Shown here piece by piece: positions 43,928-53,738 of a stretch of DNA of 64,000 bases. The stretch lies in NCBI RefSeq assembly GCF_002797895.1, contig NZ_PGES01000001.1:4526001-4590000 (forward strand). Reading direction: 5' to 3'. A model generated the notes under the pieces. The model was not told the origin of the DNA. It did no database searches and saw nothing but the letters and a program-made list of their open reading frames with translations. The DNA is from Janthinobacterium sp. 67 (lineage in GTDB: Bacteria > Pseudomonadota > Gammaproteobacteria > Burkholderiales > Burkholderiaceae_D). Position 1 is the first letter of the stretch, and every line of letters begins with the position of its first letter. The position numbers and the translations under genes are program-made.

Positions 43928-45853
43928 TTATTTGTCCTGCTTTTCCGGCGTGCTCTTGTCGATCACTTCGCGGCAGTCGCCGCGGATGATGGCGTTGTCG
44001 TAGTTGGTCCAGCCGTAGCTGTCAACGTAGCGCTTGTGCTGCTTGAAGCGGGGGCTGGCGATGCTCCATTCGGGCTGTTCGCCGGCGAAGCGGATGTCGC
44101 CCAGGTCGAGCAGCGTATGGAACATGTTTTCCGTCGACAGGCGCGCCTTTTGATGGCGCTGCAGCTGCGTCACCTTGTCCGGATAGTGCTGCTTGAATTG
44201 CGGCGAATACCACACGAAGGCGGGCACGTGGAATTCGAACTGCGTGTTGTGGCCATGGAAGGCCAGGCGGCAGGTGCCGTCGTACAGGGTCTGGCCATGG
44301 TCGGCCACGTAGACGAGCGAGCTGCGCAGGGCGGTGCGCTGGCCGTCGTCCTTCAGCAGGCCGATCACGTTCGACAGGAACCAGTCCGTATACAGGATGG
44401 AGCTGTCGTAGCTGTTATTGAGCTGCGGCTTGATGGCCGTATCCGTGTAGACGGGCTTGTCGACGCCGAACAGCGACGGCTGCCACTTGTCGAACGATTT
44501 CGGATAGCGCTGGCTGTAGTTCCAGTGGCTGCCCAGGGTGTGCAGCACGATGAGTTTTTTCGGCGCCGGGTCGGCCAGCGCGTTCTTGAACGGATCGAAC
44601 AGGATCTGGTCGAAGTTCGAACTGTTGGTAAAGCCGCCCAGGTTCAGGAATTGCACCACGTCCGCTTCCTTGGCAAACACGGACACGGGCGTGTCGAACT
44701 GGCCGAACGAGATCTGGTTCGACAGCCAGTAAGTCTTGAAGCCCGCTTCCTTGTAGGCGGTGAGGAAGGATTTTTCCGAGAAGCCGTCCTTGAGGCTTTG
44801 CGTGGCCGGCTTGCGCGAGATGATCACGGGCACGGACAGGCGCGTGGCGGAAACGGCCGTGATGACGTCGGCCAGCGGCACGAGGTTGCTTTCCTGTTTC
44901 AGCAGGGGATTGGTGTCGCGTTCGTAGCCGTTCAGGCTCCAGCGGTCGTAGCGCGACGATTCGCCGATCACCATGACCACCACTTCCGGGTTGGTATCGG
45001 GCTGTTGCTGGTGCGCGCCGAAACGGAAGCGGCTGCTTTTTTGTCCCAGCTCGGCCAGGTACCGACGCTCCTTGTAGAAATCGAAACCGCGCGCGGCCAG
45101 GCCGAAGGGCCAGGAATTGCTGATGGTGTCGAAGGCGTAGGGCAGGCGCGCCCAGTGGGGCAGGCTGGGCCAGCCCAGGCCCGTTTCGTCGGCGCCGGCG
45201 ATGCTGGCGTTTTCCGGTTTGCTGCTTTCCTCGTCTTCCTCGGCCGTTTCGTCGTCGGCCGAGCTGACGTCGCCGAAGCCGGAGGCGCCCGCCTTGCCGC
45301 TGGCCGCCGGCACGCTGGCCTTGGCGGATGCGGGGGCGCTGTGCACGACCTTGGCGTTGAAACCGAATTCGTAGCCATACCACCAGAAGCCGCCCAGCAG
45401 GATCAGCAGCAAGAAGGCGGCCGGGCGTGTCTTGCCGCGCCAGTCGAGGTCGCGCGTGCGCGCGGCCGCAAACCAGCTGGCGGCGCACCAGGCGATCACG
45501 CCCAGCATGACGGCGCCCATCAGCCACACTTTTTGCCCGAGGAATTCCATCGCTTCCTTGGGGCTGGTTTCGAAGATGATGCCCAGGTGGTGCGTGGAAA
45601 TGCCCTGGCCGTAGAAGATGAACAGGTAGATTTCCGTCGGCAGGGCGAGGAAGGCGGGCACCAGCAGCCAGTGGAAGTAGGCGGGGCGCTTGAACACGCT
45701 CCAGACGGCCAGCCAGGCCAGCAGTTCGAACGTGAGCATCTGCCAGGGATGCTCGAGCGCACGCCCCAGCAGTGCGGGGATGAAGGGCACGGCCGTCAGC
45801 AAGGCATACGTCAGGAGCAGGAACAGATTGGCGGGGCGAAGCAAGGAGCGCAT
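43928..45853 (-). CDS. Phosphoethanolamine transferase (EptA/CptA family)
   Basis: Encodes 641 residues. About five membrane helices (10-160) precede a low-complexity acidic linker (about 194-222, rich in Asp/Glu/Ser), then an alkaline-phosphatase/sulfatase-fold domain. Metal and nucleophile residues are visible: G-E-S-S-R at 297-301, Thr337 in SATRLSVP as likely nucleophile, ADHGQ and AFHGHN. It transfers phosphoethanolamine from phosphatidylethanolamine to lipid A or core sugars; the R-Y-D-R-W-S-L-N-G-Y pattern leans to the CptA branch. ATG 45853 is the natural start, with only a weak ribosome-binding site. It is convergent with the MutS-like gene, 9 bases apart. Confidence 0.88.
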   Translation of the reverse strand: MRSLLRPANLFLLLTYALLTAVPFIPALLGRALEHPWQMLTFELLAWLAVWSVFKRPAYFHWLLVPAFLALPTEIYLFIFYGQGISTHHLGIIFETSPKEAMEFLGQKVWLMGAVMLGVIAWCAASWFAAARTRDLDWRGKTRPAAFLLLILLGGFWWYGYEFGFNAKVVHSAPASAKASVPAASGKAGASGFGDVSSADDETAEEDEESSKPENASIAGADETGLGWPSLPHWARLPYAFDTISNSWPFGLAARGFDFYKERRYLAELGQKSSRFRFGAHQQQPDTNPEVVVMVIGESSRYDRWSLNGYERDTNPLLKQESNLVPLADVITAVSATRLSVPVIISRKPATQSLKDGFSEKSFLTAYKEAGFKTYWLSNQISFGQFDTPVSVFAKEADVVQFLNLGGFTNSSNFDQILFDPFKNALADPAPKKLIVLHTLGSHWNYSQRYPKSFDKWQPSLFGVDKPVYTDTAIKPQLNNSYDSSILYTDWFLSNVIGLLKDDGQRTALRSSLVYVADHGQTLYDGTCRLAFHGHNTQFEFHVPAFVWYSPQFKQHYPDKVTQLQRHQKARLSTENMFHTLLDLGDIRFAGEQPEWSIASPRFKQHKRYVDSYGWTNYDNAIIRGDCREVIDKSTPEKQDK

Positions 45854-46071
45854 AAAGGAAGGCAGCGAAAAATGTTCGCTATTATCAATCCTTTTGTTGC
45901 CTTGCGGTCGTACAAGAATGCGCGCATCCGATGCTTGGCCGCAGGGAAAGAATGCCAAATCATCAAGTGCCGCGCGGTGCCGGCGTTCGCGCGCTGCGGC
46001 TAAAGATTAGTCAAAATGCCACAAAAGTGCCGCTCTTTTGCCTTTTTTTATAGCAAAAAGCGGTAAACTGA

Positions 46072-46100
46072 TTGACCCCCTGTAACACAAGGTCTAAACT
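46072..46100 (+). promoter_or_regulatory. Sigma-70 promoter of the rpsL-rpsG-fusA-tuf operon
   Basis: TTGACC (46072-46077), a 17-base spacer, then TAAACT (46095-46100). Transcription would start near 46107. Confidence 0.8.
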
Positions 46101-46106
46101 AGCGAG

Positions 46107-46278
46107 TTCTCGATTTTATTCTGCTCATCGTTTACGTATTGCTTGGCATTTCATGGCCGCTCCTCATCGAGTGGCTGCGGGCGCCTCCGGTGCGCAGTAG
46201 ATGGAAGCGGGACGAGGTTTTAGTCGCCGGGCATCTTGCCCGGGTTATTAATCGTAGTTTTTTGTTGGATTTATAACG
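46107..46278 (+). promoter_or_regulatory. Leader of the rpsL transcript with a GC hairpin
   Basis: A 170-base untranslated leader with no credible gene. CCGGGCA-TCT-TGCCCGG at 46227-46243 forms a 7-bp stem about 35 bases before the rpsL ATG; no T-tract follows directly. The stretch 45854-46071 holds only the flank of the divergent transferase gene and nothing else I can support. Confidence 0.5.
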
Positions 46279-46662
46279 ATGCCAACCATCAATCAATTGA
46301 TTCGCAATCCACGCGTCGCCTTGACCGTGAAGAGCAAATCGCCGGCGCTGGAAAACAGCCCGCAAAAACGTGGCGTCTGCACACGTGTTTACACCACGAC
46401 TCCAAAGAAGCCTAACTCGGCTCTGCGTAAAGTCGCTAAAGTTCGCCTGACCAATGGTTTCGAAGTCATTTCGTACATTGGCGGTGAAGGCCATAACCTG
46501 CAAGAGCATAGTGTTGTGCTGTTGCGCGGCGGCCGCGTCAAGGATTTGCCGGGTGTGCGTTACCACATGGTTCGCGGTGCCCTGGATACCCAAGGCGTCA
46601 AAGACCGTAAGCAATCGCGTTCGAAGTACGGTACCAAGCGCGCTAAAGCTGGCAAGAAGTAA
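46279..46662 (+). CDS. rpsL: 30S ribosomal protein S12
   Basis: Encodes 127 residues, full length. The strictly conserved decoding-centre loops [13 protein letters not shown] and [13 protein letters not shown] are present. The Lys residues whose mutation gives streptomycin resistance are wild type, so the strain should be sensitive at this locus. The N-terminus ([19 protein letters not shown]) is slightly divergent from other betaproteobacteria. First gene of the str operon. Its codon use is clearly more biased and less GC-rich than the flanking non-ribosomal genes. Confidence 0.98.
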   Translation: MPTINQLIRNPRVALTVKSKSPALENSPQKRGVCTRVYTTTPKKPNSALRKVAKVRLTNGFEVISYIGGEGHNLQEHSVVLLRGGRVKDLPGVRYHMVRGALDTQGVKDRKQSRSKYGTKRAKAGKK

Positions 46663-46720
46663 TAAGTTGTACGCAGCAAACCCAAGTTTCGCTCAGTGGC
46701 AACTAGCTAAGTGAATGTAG

Positions 46721-46738
46721 TCGACCGCATCTGGTCGA
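46721..46738 (+). promoter_or_regulatory. Hairpin in the rpsL-rpsG intercistronic region
   Basis: TCGACC-GCATCT-GGTCGA forms a 6-bp perfect stem; GGAC/GTCC around 46750-46766 could form another. The gap is 152 bases, unusually long inside this operon. In E. coli the equivalent gap is where S7 represses its own translation, so a similar role is plausible. Confidence 0.4.
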
Positions 46739-46814
46739 GTAAGTGGAGGACTATGATGGTCGTCCGCGAGTGTGCGAAGAACGCGCGCTCAACTGAAGAT
46801 TGAAAGGAATTGAT

Positions 46815-47285
46815 ATGCCACGTCGTCGTGAAGTACCCAAGCGCGAAATTTTGCCAGATCCAAAATTCGGCAACACTGATGTCGCTAAATTTGTAAACGT
46901 GCTGATGCTGTCCGGTAAGAAATCGGTTGCAGAAAACATCATCTACGGTGCTTTCGAGCACATCGCAGCAAAATCGGGCAAAGATCCGCTCGAAGTTTTT
47001 GCTACCGCAATCAACAACGCCAAGCCGCTGGTTGAGGTGAAATCCCGTCGCGTCGGTGGTGCAAACTACCAGGTGCCGGTCGAAGTTCGCCCAGTCCGTC
47101 GTATGGCTCTGTCCATGCGTTGGTTGCGTGAAGCTGCTAACAAGCGCAGCGAAAAATCGATGCCACAACGCCTCGGCGGTGAGCTGATGGAAGCGGCTGA
47201 AAGCCGCGGCGGCGCGATGAAAAAACGCGACGAAGTCCATCGTATGGCTGAAGCGAACAAAGCGTTCTCGCATTTCCGCTTCTAA
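46815..47285 (+). CDS. rpsG: 30S ribosomal protein S7
   Basis: Encodes 156 residues, the standard short form. Conserved segments include [34 protein letters not shown] and [27 protein letters not shown] provides a good ribosome-binding site. S7 nucleates assembly of the 3' major domain of 16S rRNA and often represses this operon by binding the rpsL-rpsG gap. fusA follows after 108 bases. Confidence 0.98.
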   Translation: MPRRREVPKREILPDPKFGNTDVAKFVNVLMLSGKKSVAENIIYGAFEHIAAKSGKDPLEVFATAINNAKPLVEVKSRRVGGANYQVPVEVRPVRRMALSMRWLREAANKRSEKSMPQRLGGELMEAAESRGGAMKKRDEVHRMAEANKAFSHFRF

Positions 47286-47393
47286 TATAAAGCCAGCTAC
47301 CGCAAGGCGGCTGTCAAGCATCTGTTGTTCGAGGCCGGGCTCATTTTTGCAAAAAAATGCTGCTCGGTTTTGTCCATTCATTTAGGATTAATT

Positions 47394-49499
47394 ATGGCCC
47401 GCAAGACCCCCATTGAGCGCTACCGCAATATCGGTATTTCCGCTCACATCGATGCAGGTAAGACGACCACGACCGAGCGCGTCCTGTTCTACACAGGCGT
47501 GAACCACAAGCTGGGCGAAGTCCATGATGGCGCTGCCACCACCGACTGGATGGCACAAGAGCAAGAGCGCGGTATCACGATTACCTCGGCTGCTGTTACG
47601 TGCTTCTGGAAAGGCATGGCAAACAACTTCCCAGCTCACCACATCAACATCATCGACACCCCAGGCCACGTTGACTTCACGATTGAAGTGGAACGTTCGA
47701 TGCGCGTGCTGGATGGCGCTTGCATGGTTTACTGTGCAGTCGGCGGCGTGCAGCCACAATCGGAAACGGTATGGCGTCAGGCTAACAAGTACAAAGTGCC
47801 ACGTCTGGCCTTCGTGAACAAGATGGACCGTACCGGCGCCAACTTCTTCAAGGTTTACGATCAGATGCGTTCGCGTCTGAAAGCCAACCCGGTGCCTATT
47901 CAGATGCCTATCGGCGCTGAAGACGTCTTCACCGGCGTGATCGATCTGGTCAAGATGAAAGCGGTTATCTGGGACGACGCTTCGCAAGGCATGAAGTTCG
48001 AATACGAAGACATTCCTGCACACCTGGCCGCTGATGCTGCCAAGTGGCGCGAGAACATGGTTGAAGCCGCTGCTGAAGCGTCGGAAGACCTGATGAACAA
48101 GTACCTGGAAGAAGGCGACCTGTCGGAAGCCGAGATCAAGGCTGCCCTGCGTCAGCGTACGATCGCCAGCGAAATCGTTCCAATGTTGTGCGGTACCGCC
48201 TTTAAAAACAAGGGCGTACAGGCCATGCTGGACGCGGTCATCGAGTACCTGCCATCGCCACTGGACATTCCGCCAGTCCCAGGTCTGGACGAAGATGAAC
48301 AGCCAGTCGAGCGTAAAGCTGACGACAACGAGAAATTCTCGGCGCTGGCATTCAAGATCGCAACCGATCCGTTCGTCGGTCAGCTGTGCTTCATCCGTTG
48401 CTACTCGGGTACCCTGAATTCGGGCGACTCGGTGTTGAACTCCGTGAAGCAGAAGAAAGAGCGTATCGGCCGTATCGTGCAGATGCAAGCGAACGAACGC
48501 GAAGAAATCAAGGAAATGCGCGCTGGCGACATCGCCGCTGTCGTGGGTCTGAAAGACACCACCACCGGCGATACGCTTTGCGACGACAAGGCAAGCGTGG
48601 TTCTGGAGCGCATGGTCTTCCCTGAGCCAGTGATTTCGCAAGCGGTTGAGCCAAAAACCAAGGCCGACCAGGAAAAAATGGGCCTGGCGCTGAACCGTCT
48701 GGCTGCAGAAGATCCATCGTTCCGCGTGCGTACCGATGAAGAGTCGGGCCAGACCATCATCGCCGGTATGGGCGAGTTGCATCTGGACATCATCGTTGAC
48801 CGCATGAAGCGCGAATTCAACGTTGAAGCCACCGTCGGCAAGCCACAAGTGGCTTACCGCGAAACGATCCGTAAAGTGTGCGAAGAGTCGGAAGGCAAAT
48901 TCGTCAAGCAATCGGGTGGTCGTGGTCAATACGGTCACGTGGTTCTGAAGATCGAGCCGCAAGAACCGGGCAAGGGCTTCGAATTCGTTGACGCGATCAA
49001 GGGCGGTACCGTTCCTCGCGAATACATCCCTGCAGTTGAAAAAGGTGTGCGCGACACGCTGACTTCGGGCGTGATGGCTGGCTACCCAGTCGTTGACGTA
49101 AAAGTCACGCTGTTCTTCGGTTCGTACCATGATGTTGACTCGAACGAAAATGCATTCCGCATGGCCGCTTCGATGGCATTCAAAGATGGCTGCCGCAAAG
49201 CATCGCCAGTCATCCTGGAGCCGATGATGGCCGTGGAAGTGGAAACGCCGGAAGACTACGCCGGTACCGTGATGGGCGATCTGTCGTCGCGTCGCGGCAT
49301 GGTGCAAGGTATGGATGAAATTGCTGGCGGTGGCGGCAAGATCATCAAGGCCGAAGTGCCTCTGTCGGAAATGTTCGGTTACGCTACGTCGTTGCGTTCG
49401 TCGACCCAAGGTCGTGCGACTTACACGATGGAATTCAAGCACTATGCTGAAGCACCTAAGCATGTGACTGAAGCAATCGTAAGCTCGAAAGCTAAGTAA
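47394..49499 (+). CDS. fusA: Elongation factor G
   Basis: Encodes 701 residues, full length. The GTPase motifs AHIDAGKT (P loop), the RGITITSAA switch, DTPGHVDF and NKMD are intact, and domains II-V follow with no break. It catalyses translocation on the ribosome. The ATG at 47394 has TTTAGGATTAATT upstream; an earlier in-frame start at 47325 adds 23 residues absent from the family. The 3' flank has a GC hairpin (49510-49537) before tuf. Confidence 0.98.
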   Translation: MARKTPIERYRNIGISAHIDAGKTTTTERVLFYTGVNHKLGEVHDGAATTDWMAQEQERGITITSAAVTCFWKGMANNFPAHHINIIDTPGHVDFTIEVERSMRVLDGACMVYCAVGGVQPQSETVWRQANKYKVPRLAFVNKMDRTGANFFKVYDQMRSRLKANPVPIQMPIGAEDVFTGVIDLVKMKAVIWDDASQGMKFEYEDIPAHLAADAAKWRENMVEAAAEASEDLMNKYLEEGDLSEAEIKAALRQRTIASEIVPMLCGTAFKNKGVQAMLDAVIEYLPSPLDIPPVPGLDEDEQPVERKADDNEKFSALAFKIATDPFVGQLCFIRCYSGTLNSGDSVLNSVKQKKERIGRIVQMQANEREEIKEMRAGDIAAVVGLKDTTTGDTLCDDKASVVLERMVFPEPVISQAVEPKTKADQEKMGLALNRLAAEDPSFRVRTDEESGQTIIAGMGELHLDIIVDRMKREFNVEATVGKPQVAYRETIRKVCEESEGKFVKQSGGRGQYGHVVLKIEPQEPGKGFEFVDAIKGGTVPREYIPAVEKGVRDTLTSGVMAGYPVVDVKVTLFFGSYHDVDSNENAFRMAASMAFKDGCRKASPVILEPMMAVEVETPEDYAGTVMGDLSSRRGMVQGMDEIAGGGGKIIKAEVPLSEMFGYATSLRSSTQGRATYTMEFKHYAEAPKHVTEAIVSSKAK

Positions 49500-49571
49500 T
49501 AGAAGTTCCGGGCCGGCTTTCACGAGAATGCCGGTCCCTACATTTAAATCATTGTTCTAAGGAAGAATAAA

Positions 49572-50762
49572 ATGGCAAAAGGTAAATTCGAACGGACCAA
49601 GCCGCACGTCAACGTCGGCACCATCGGCCACGTCGACCACGGTAAAACCACGCTGACCGCTGCAATCGCAACGGTTCTGTCGAAGAAATTCGGCGGCGAA
49701 GCTAAAGCATACGACCAGATCGATGCGGCTCCAGAAGAAAAAGCGCGCGGTATCACGATCAACACCGCCCACGTCGAGTACGAAACGGAAACGCGTCACT
49801 ACGCGCACGTTGACTGCCCAGGCCACGCCGACTACATCAAAAACATGATTACCGGTGCGGCGCAGATGGACGGCGCGATCCTGGTGTGCTCCGCAGCTGA
49901 CGGCCCAATGCCACAGACCCGCGAACACATCCTGCTGGCCCGCCAAGTTGGCGTTCCATACATCATCGTGTTCCTGAACAAGTGCGACCTGGTCGACGAC
50001 GCAGAGCTGCTGGAACTGGTTGAAATGGAAGTGCGCGAGCTGTTGTCGAAGTACGAATTCCCAGGCGACGACCTGCCTATCATCAAAGGTTCGGCACGTA
50101 TGGCGCTGGAAGGCAAAGAAGGCGAAATGGGCGTTGACGCAGTGCTGCGTCTGGCCGATGCGCTGGATGCTTACATCCCAACGCCAGAGCGCGCTGTTGA
50201 CGGTGCGTTCCTGATGCCAGTGGAAGACGTGTTCTCGATCTCGGGTCGCGGTACCGTTGTGACCGGTCGTATCGAGCGCGGCATCATCAAAGTCGGCGAA
50301 GAGATCGAAATCGTCGGTATCACCGATACCGTCAAAACGACTTGCACCGGCGTGGAAATGTTCCGCAAACTGCTGGACCAAGGTCAAGCTGGCGACAACG
50401 TTGGTCTGCTGCTGCGCGGCACCAAGCGTGAAGACGTGCAACGTGGTCAAGTTCTGGCCAAGCCAGGCTCGATCAAGCCGCATGCACACTTCACCGGCGA
50501 GATCTATGTTCTGTCGAAAGACGAAGGCGGCCGTCATACGCCATTCTTCAACAACTATCGTCCACAGTTCTACTTCCGTACGACGGACGTGACCGGTTCG
50601 ATCGAGTTGCCAGCAGACAAAGAAATGGTCATGCCAGGCGATAACGTGTCGATCACCGTCAAGCTGATCAACCCGATCGCGATGGAAGAAGGTCTGCGCT
50701 TCGCTATCCGCGAAGGCGGCCGTACCGTCGGCGCTGGTGTTGTTGCAAAAATCCTGGCTTAA
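49572..50762 (+). CDS. tuf: Elongation factor Tu
   Basis: Encodes 396 residues, full length. [30 protein letters not shown] and NKCD are all present. It delivers aminoacyl-tRNA to the ribosome. AAGGAAGAATAA lies before the ATG. Many betaproteobacteria have a second tuf copy; only this one is in the window. The gene is followed by a terminator-like hairpin and then rpsJ with its own promoter. Confidence 0.98.
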   Translation: MAKGKFERTKPHVNVGTIGHVDHGKTTLTAAIATVLSKKFGGEAKAYDQIDAAPEEKARGITINTAHVEYETETRHYAHVDCPGHADYIKNMITGAAQMDGAILVCSAADGPMPQTREHILLARQVGVPYIIVFLNKCDLVDDAELLELVEMEVRELLSKYEFPGDDLPIIKGSARMALEGKEGEMGVDAVLRLADALDAYIPTPERAVDGAFLMPVEDVFSISGRGTVVTGRIERGIIKVGEEIEIVGITDTVKTTCTGVEMFRKLLDQGQAGDNVGLLLRGTKREDVQRGQVLAKPGSIKPHAHFTGEIYVLSKDEGGRHTPFFNNYRPQFYFRTTDVTGSIELPADKEMVMPGDNVSITVKLINPIAMEEGLRFAIREGGRTVGAGVVAKILA

Positions 50763-50777
50763 TTCTTAAGCCCGCAT

Positions 50778-50814
50778 AAAAGAAGACGCGTCGTCGCCCG
50801 GCGCCCTTCTTTTT
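50778..50814 (+). terminator. Terminator-like hairpin after tuf
   Basis: AAAAGAAG (50778-50785) pairs with CTTCTTTT (50806-50813) around a GC-rich inner loop, running into TTTTT. The stem is partly A/T, so termination may be partial. Confidence 0.6.
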
Positions 50815-50845
50815 ATTCAACTGCCGGGGTTGGCAAGCATTTTGG

Positions 50846-50854
50846 TGCTATCAT
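50846..50854 (+). promoter_or_regulatory. Extended -10 promoter of rpsJ
   Basis: TGC-TATCAT is an extended -10 element; a conventional -35 at 17 bases is poor. Transcription would start near 50861, leaving an 80-base leader before rpsJ. Confidence 0.5.
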
Positions 50855-50941
50855 GTCGACCCTGACAGTTGTTGCGTCAGAAATTCCCGTATGACCTCAT
50901 TGCCGTGCAAACCGCGCGGTTCGTTCTTTTAAGGAAATATC

Positions 50942-51259
50942 ATGTCGGCACCAAACCAAAAAATCCGTATCCGCCTGAAGGCTTTCGATTACAAACTGAT
51001 CGACCAGTCCGCTCTGGAAATCGTTGAAACCGCGAAGCGCACCGGCGCTGTCGTCAAAGGCCCAGTACCACTGCCTACCCGTATTCAACGTTTCGACGTG
51101 CTGCGTTCCCCGCACGTCAACAAAACTTCGCGCGATCAGTTCGAGATCCGTACGCACCAACGCCTGATGGACATCGTTGACCCAACGGACAAAACCGTTG
51201 ACGCGCTGATGAAGCTGGACCTGCCAGCTGGTGTTGATGTTGAAATCAAACTGCAATAA
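50942..51259 (+). CDS. rpsJ: 30S ribosomal protein S10
   Basis: Encodes 105 residues, full length. Conserved [36 protein letters not shown] and the THQRLMDI region are present. It is normally the first gene of the S10 operon, directly before rplC. Here it stands alone: the next ribosomal gene, rplC, starts about 6.1 kb downstream. A very strong hairpin follows its stop, so it is probably a monocistronic transcript. Confidence 0.98.
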   Translation: MSAPNQKIRIRLKAFDYKLIDQSALEIVETAKRTGAVVKGPVPLPTRIQRFDVLRSPHVNKTSRDQFEIRTHQRLMDIVDPTDKTVDALMKLDLPAGVDVEIKLQ

Positions 51260-51298
51260 TCGTATTTAAGGCTGGCGGGGTGTCCCGCTGCCTGATGA

Positions 51299-51340
51299 TG
51301 GGGCCGGGCCTGCTCACGATCGTGAGTGCGCCCGGCCCCA
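51299..51340 (+). terminator. Very large two-tier hairpin downstream of rpsJ
   Basis: TGGGGCCGGGC (51299-51309) pairs perfectly with GCCCGGCCCCA (51330-51340). Inside is a second perfect palindrome, CTCACGATCGTGAG (51313-51326), with three-base internal loops between. A smaller GGCGGG/CCCGC hairpin lies just upstream (about 51274-51293). There is no T-tract after it, so it may be a Rho-aided terminator or a 3'-end protector. It marks the left edge of the insertion that splits the S10 operon. Confidence 0.65.
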
Positions 51341-51429
51341 TTGCTATTGGTGGCGCCCAACCTTGGCGGCAACGGCGCACCTCTGCAAAATCGCTTTACA
51401 GTGCCGCGGCCGGCCGATAAAGTTGCTGC

Positions 51430-52275
51430 ATGCTTAACGCCCTCGATACCCATCTGTTAAATGCCACTCCCCGTGAGCGCCTGCGCGGCTGGCCGCGCTT
51501 CCTGACCGAATTCCTGTATTTCGGCATCAAGGAGGCGAGGTCGTGCCTGTTCGTGGGCCTGTTTTTCGCCGCCGTGTTCCTGGTGCCGCGCGCCGGCCTG
51601 TTCGGCCTGCCGCGCTATGACGTGCTGCTGCTGGCGGCGCTGGCGATCCAGGGCGCGATGGTCTGGAGCGGGCTGGAAACGTGGGATGAATTGAAAGCCA
51701 TCTGCCTGTTTCACCTGGTTGGCTTCGCGCTGGAAGTGTTCAAGGTATCGGGAGCTATCCAGTCGTGGAGCTATCCCGACTTCGCCTACACCAAGGTGTT
51801 CGGCGTGCCCCTGTTTTCCGGCTTCATGTATGCGGCCGTCGGCAGCTACATCATCCAGACCTGGCGCCTGCTCGACATGCGGATACGCCACCATCCGCCG
51901 TACTGGATGGCGGTGCTGATCGCGCTGCTGATCTACGCCAACTTCTTCACCCATCACTACATCGGCGACTACCGCTGGTACCTGGCCGCGTGCGCGCTGG
52001 GCTTGTATGCGCGCACCACCGTCGTGTTCCGCCCGCTTGACCGCGACCGCAGCATGCCCTTGCTGCTCGGTTTCGTGCTGGTCGGCTTCTTCATCTGGCT
52101 GGCCGAAAACATCAGCACCTTCTGGGGCGTGTGGCGCTACCCGAACCAGCTTGGCGCGTGGTCGGCCGTGCACGTCAGCAAATGGAGTTCATGGTCGCTG
52201 CTGGTGGTGATGACGTTCACCATCGTGGCCCACCTCAAGCATATCAAGGCCAGCATCCACGTCGCCCGGCATTAG
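51430..52275 (+). CDS. DUF817 family integral membrane protein
   Basis: Encodes 281 residues with seven to eight hydrophobic helices and almost no soluble domain. The pattern of conserved residues (EFLYFGIKEARSCLFVGLF, LCLFHLVGFALEVFKV, GSWSYPDFAY-like and FWIWLAENI-like segments) is that of DUF817/YoaT proteins, whose function is unknown. It is the first non-ribosomal gene after rpsJ, 170 bases downstream. GC content and codon use are like the bulk of the window, not like the ribosomal genes. Confidence 0.8.
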   Translation: MLNALDTHLLNATPRERLRGWPRFLTEFLYFGIKEARSCLFVGLFFAAVFLVPRAGLFGLPRYDVLLLAALAIQGAMVWSGLETWDELKAICLFHLVGFALEVFKVSGAIQSWSYPDFAYTKVFGVPLFSGFMYAAVGSYIIQTWRLLDMRIRHHPPYWMAVLIALLIYANFFTHHYIGDYRWYLAACALGLYARTTVVFRPLDRDRSMPLLLGFVLVGFFIWLAENISTFWGVWRYPNQLGAWSAVHVSKWSSWSLLVVMTFTIVAHLKHIKASIHVARH

Positions 52276-52295
52276 CCGGGCGCCGGGACGATGTA

Positions 52296-52841
52296 TTACA
52301 AGCTTGCCGCCACCACCTCGAAGCGGTTGCCGAGCGCCGCTTGCGGGCCGCCTTGCAAGTGCTTGGCGTACTGGCGCAGCACTTCCGCCGAATAGGTGCG
52401 CGAGGCGGGCGACAGCTTCGGCAGCAGCGGCAGCACTTTTTCCAGGTATTCCGTGCCTTCCTGCCACTTGCCTTGCGCGGCCAGTGCCGACGCCAGTTCC
52501 ACCATGCGGCGGCCGACGCGCGCATCGCTGCGCGGCTGCGCCGCTTCTTCCGTGGCCAGCGCTTGCCGGTACAGCTGCTCGGCTTCCGCATTCTTGCCCT
52601 GCAAGCGCTTGATGCGGCCCAGGTTGTACTGGCGCTGCGAGAGGATGTCCGCGCTGGCCCCGGCCTGCTCGGCGCTGCGCAGCGCCTGTACGCAAGCCAG
52701 TTCCGCTTCGCCAAACTGGCCTTTGAGTTCGGCCGCGTTGCAGGCATCGTGCTGTTCATTGGAGGTGGTGAGCGTCGCTGGCGCCGCGCAGGCGGCCAGC
52801 AGGCTGACGGCGCATAGCAGGCTGATGGTATGGGTCTTCAT
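52296..52841 (-). CDS. Tetratricopeptide-repeat lipoprotein
   Basis: Encodes 181 residues. A lipoprotein signal peptide ends at L-A-A-C (Cys18). The mature part has about three TPR-like helical pairs (CNAAELKGQFGEAELACVQAL, QYNLGRIKRLQGKNAEAEQLY, ELASALAAQGKWQEGTEYL). It probably acts as a protein-binding scaffold at the outer membrane. It runs opposite to its neighbours inside the S10 interruption, 20 bases from the convergent DUF817 stop. Confidence 0.75.
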   Translation of the reverse strand: MKTHTISLLCAVSLLAACAAPATLTTSNEQHDACNAAELKGQFGEAELACVQALRSAEQAGASADILSQRQYNLGRIKRLQGKNAEAEQLYRQALATEEAAQPRSDARVGRRMVELASALAAQGKWQEGTEYLEKVLPLLPKLSPASRTYSAEVLRQYAKHLQGGPQAALGNRFEVVAASL

Positions 52842-52945
52842 AGTCTCCTCGGACGGGTGTCAAACACGGTGTATCGGTGGAGTCATGCCGTAATAAATAT
52901 ACTATAAGTTTTTTTGAGCGGGTGGCTTTTTGCCAGCCCGCACAA

Positions 52946-52975
52946 TTGACGTTGCTTGCGTGCTTCAGGGATACT
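52946..52975 (+). promoter_or_regulatory. Sigma-70 promoter of creBCD
   Basis: TTGACG (52946-52951), an 18-base spacer, then GATACT (52970-52975). Transcription would start near 52982, which supports the creB start at 53007 over the ATG at 52992. Confidence 0.65.
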
Positions 52976-53006
52976 CCGGGCTTGTCCATTAATGCGTGCC
53001 GCCGCC

Positions 53007-53734
<728 letters not shown>

Positions 53735-53738
<4 letters not shown>

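Noticed and set aside
47325..47393. Extended N-terminus of EF-G from an in-frame start at 47325
   Set aside because: The 23 added residues are absent from the family and ATG 47394 has a good ribosome-binding site.
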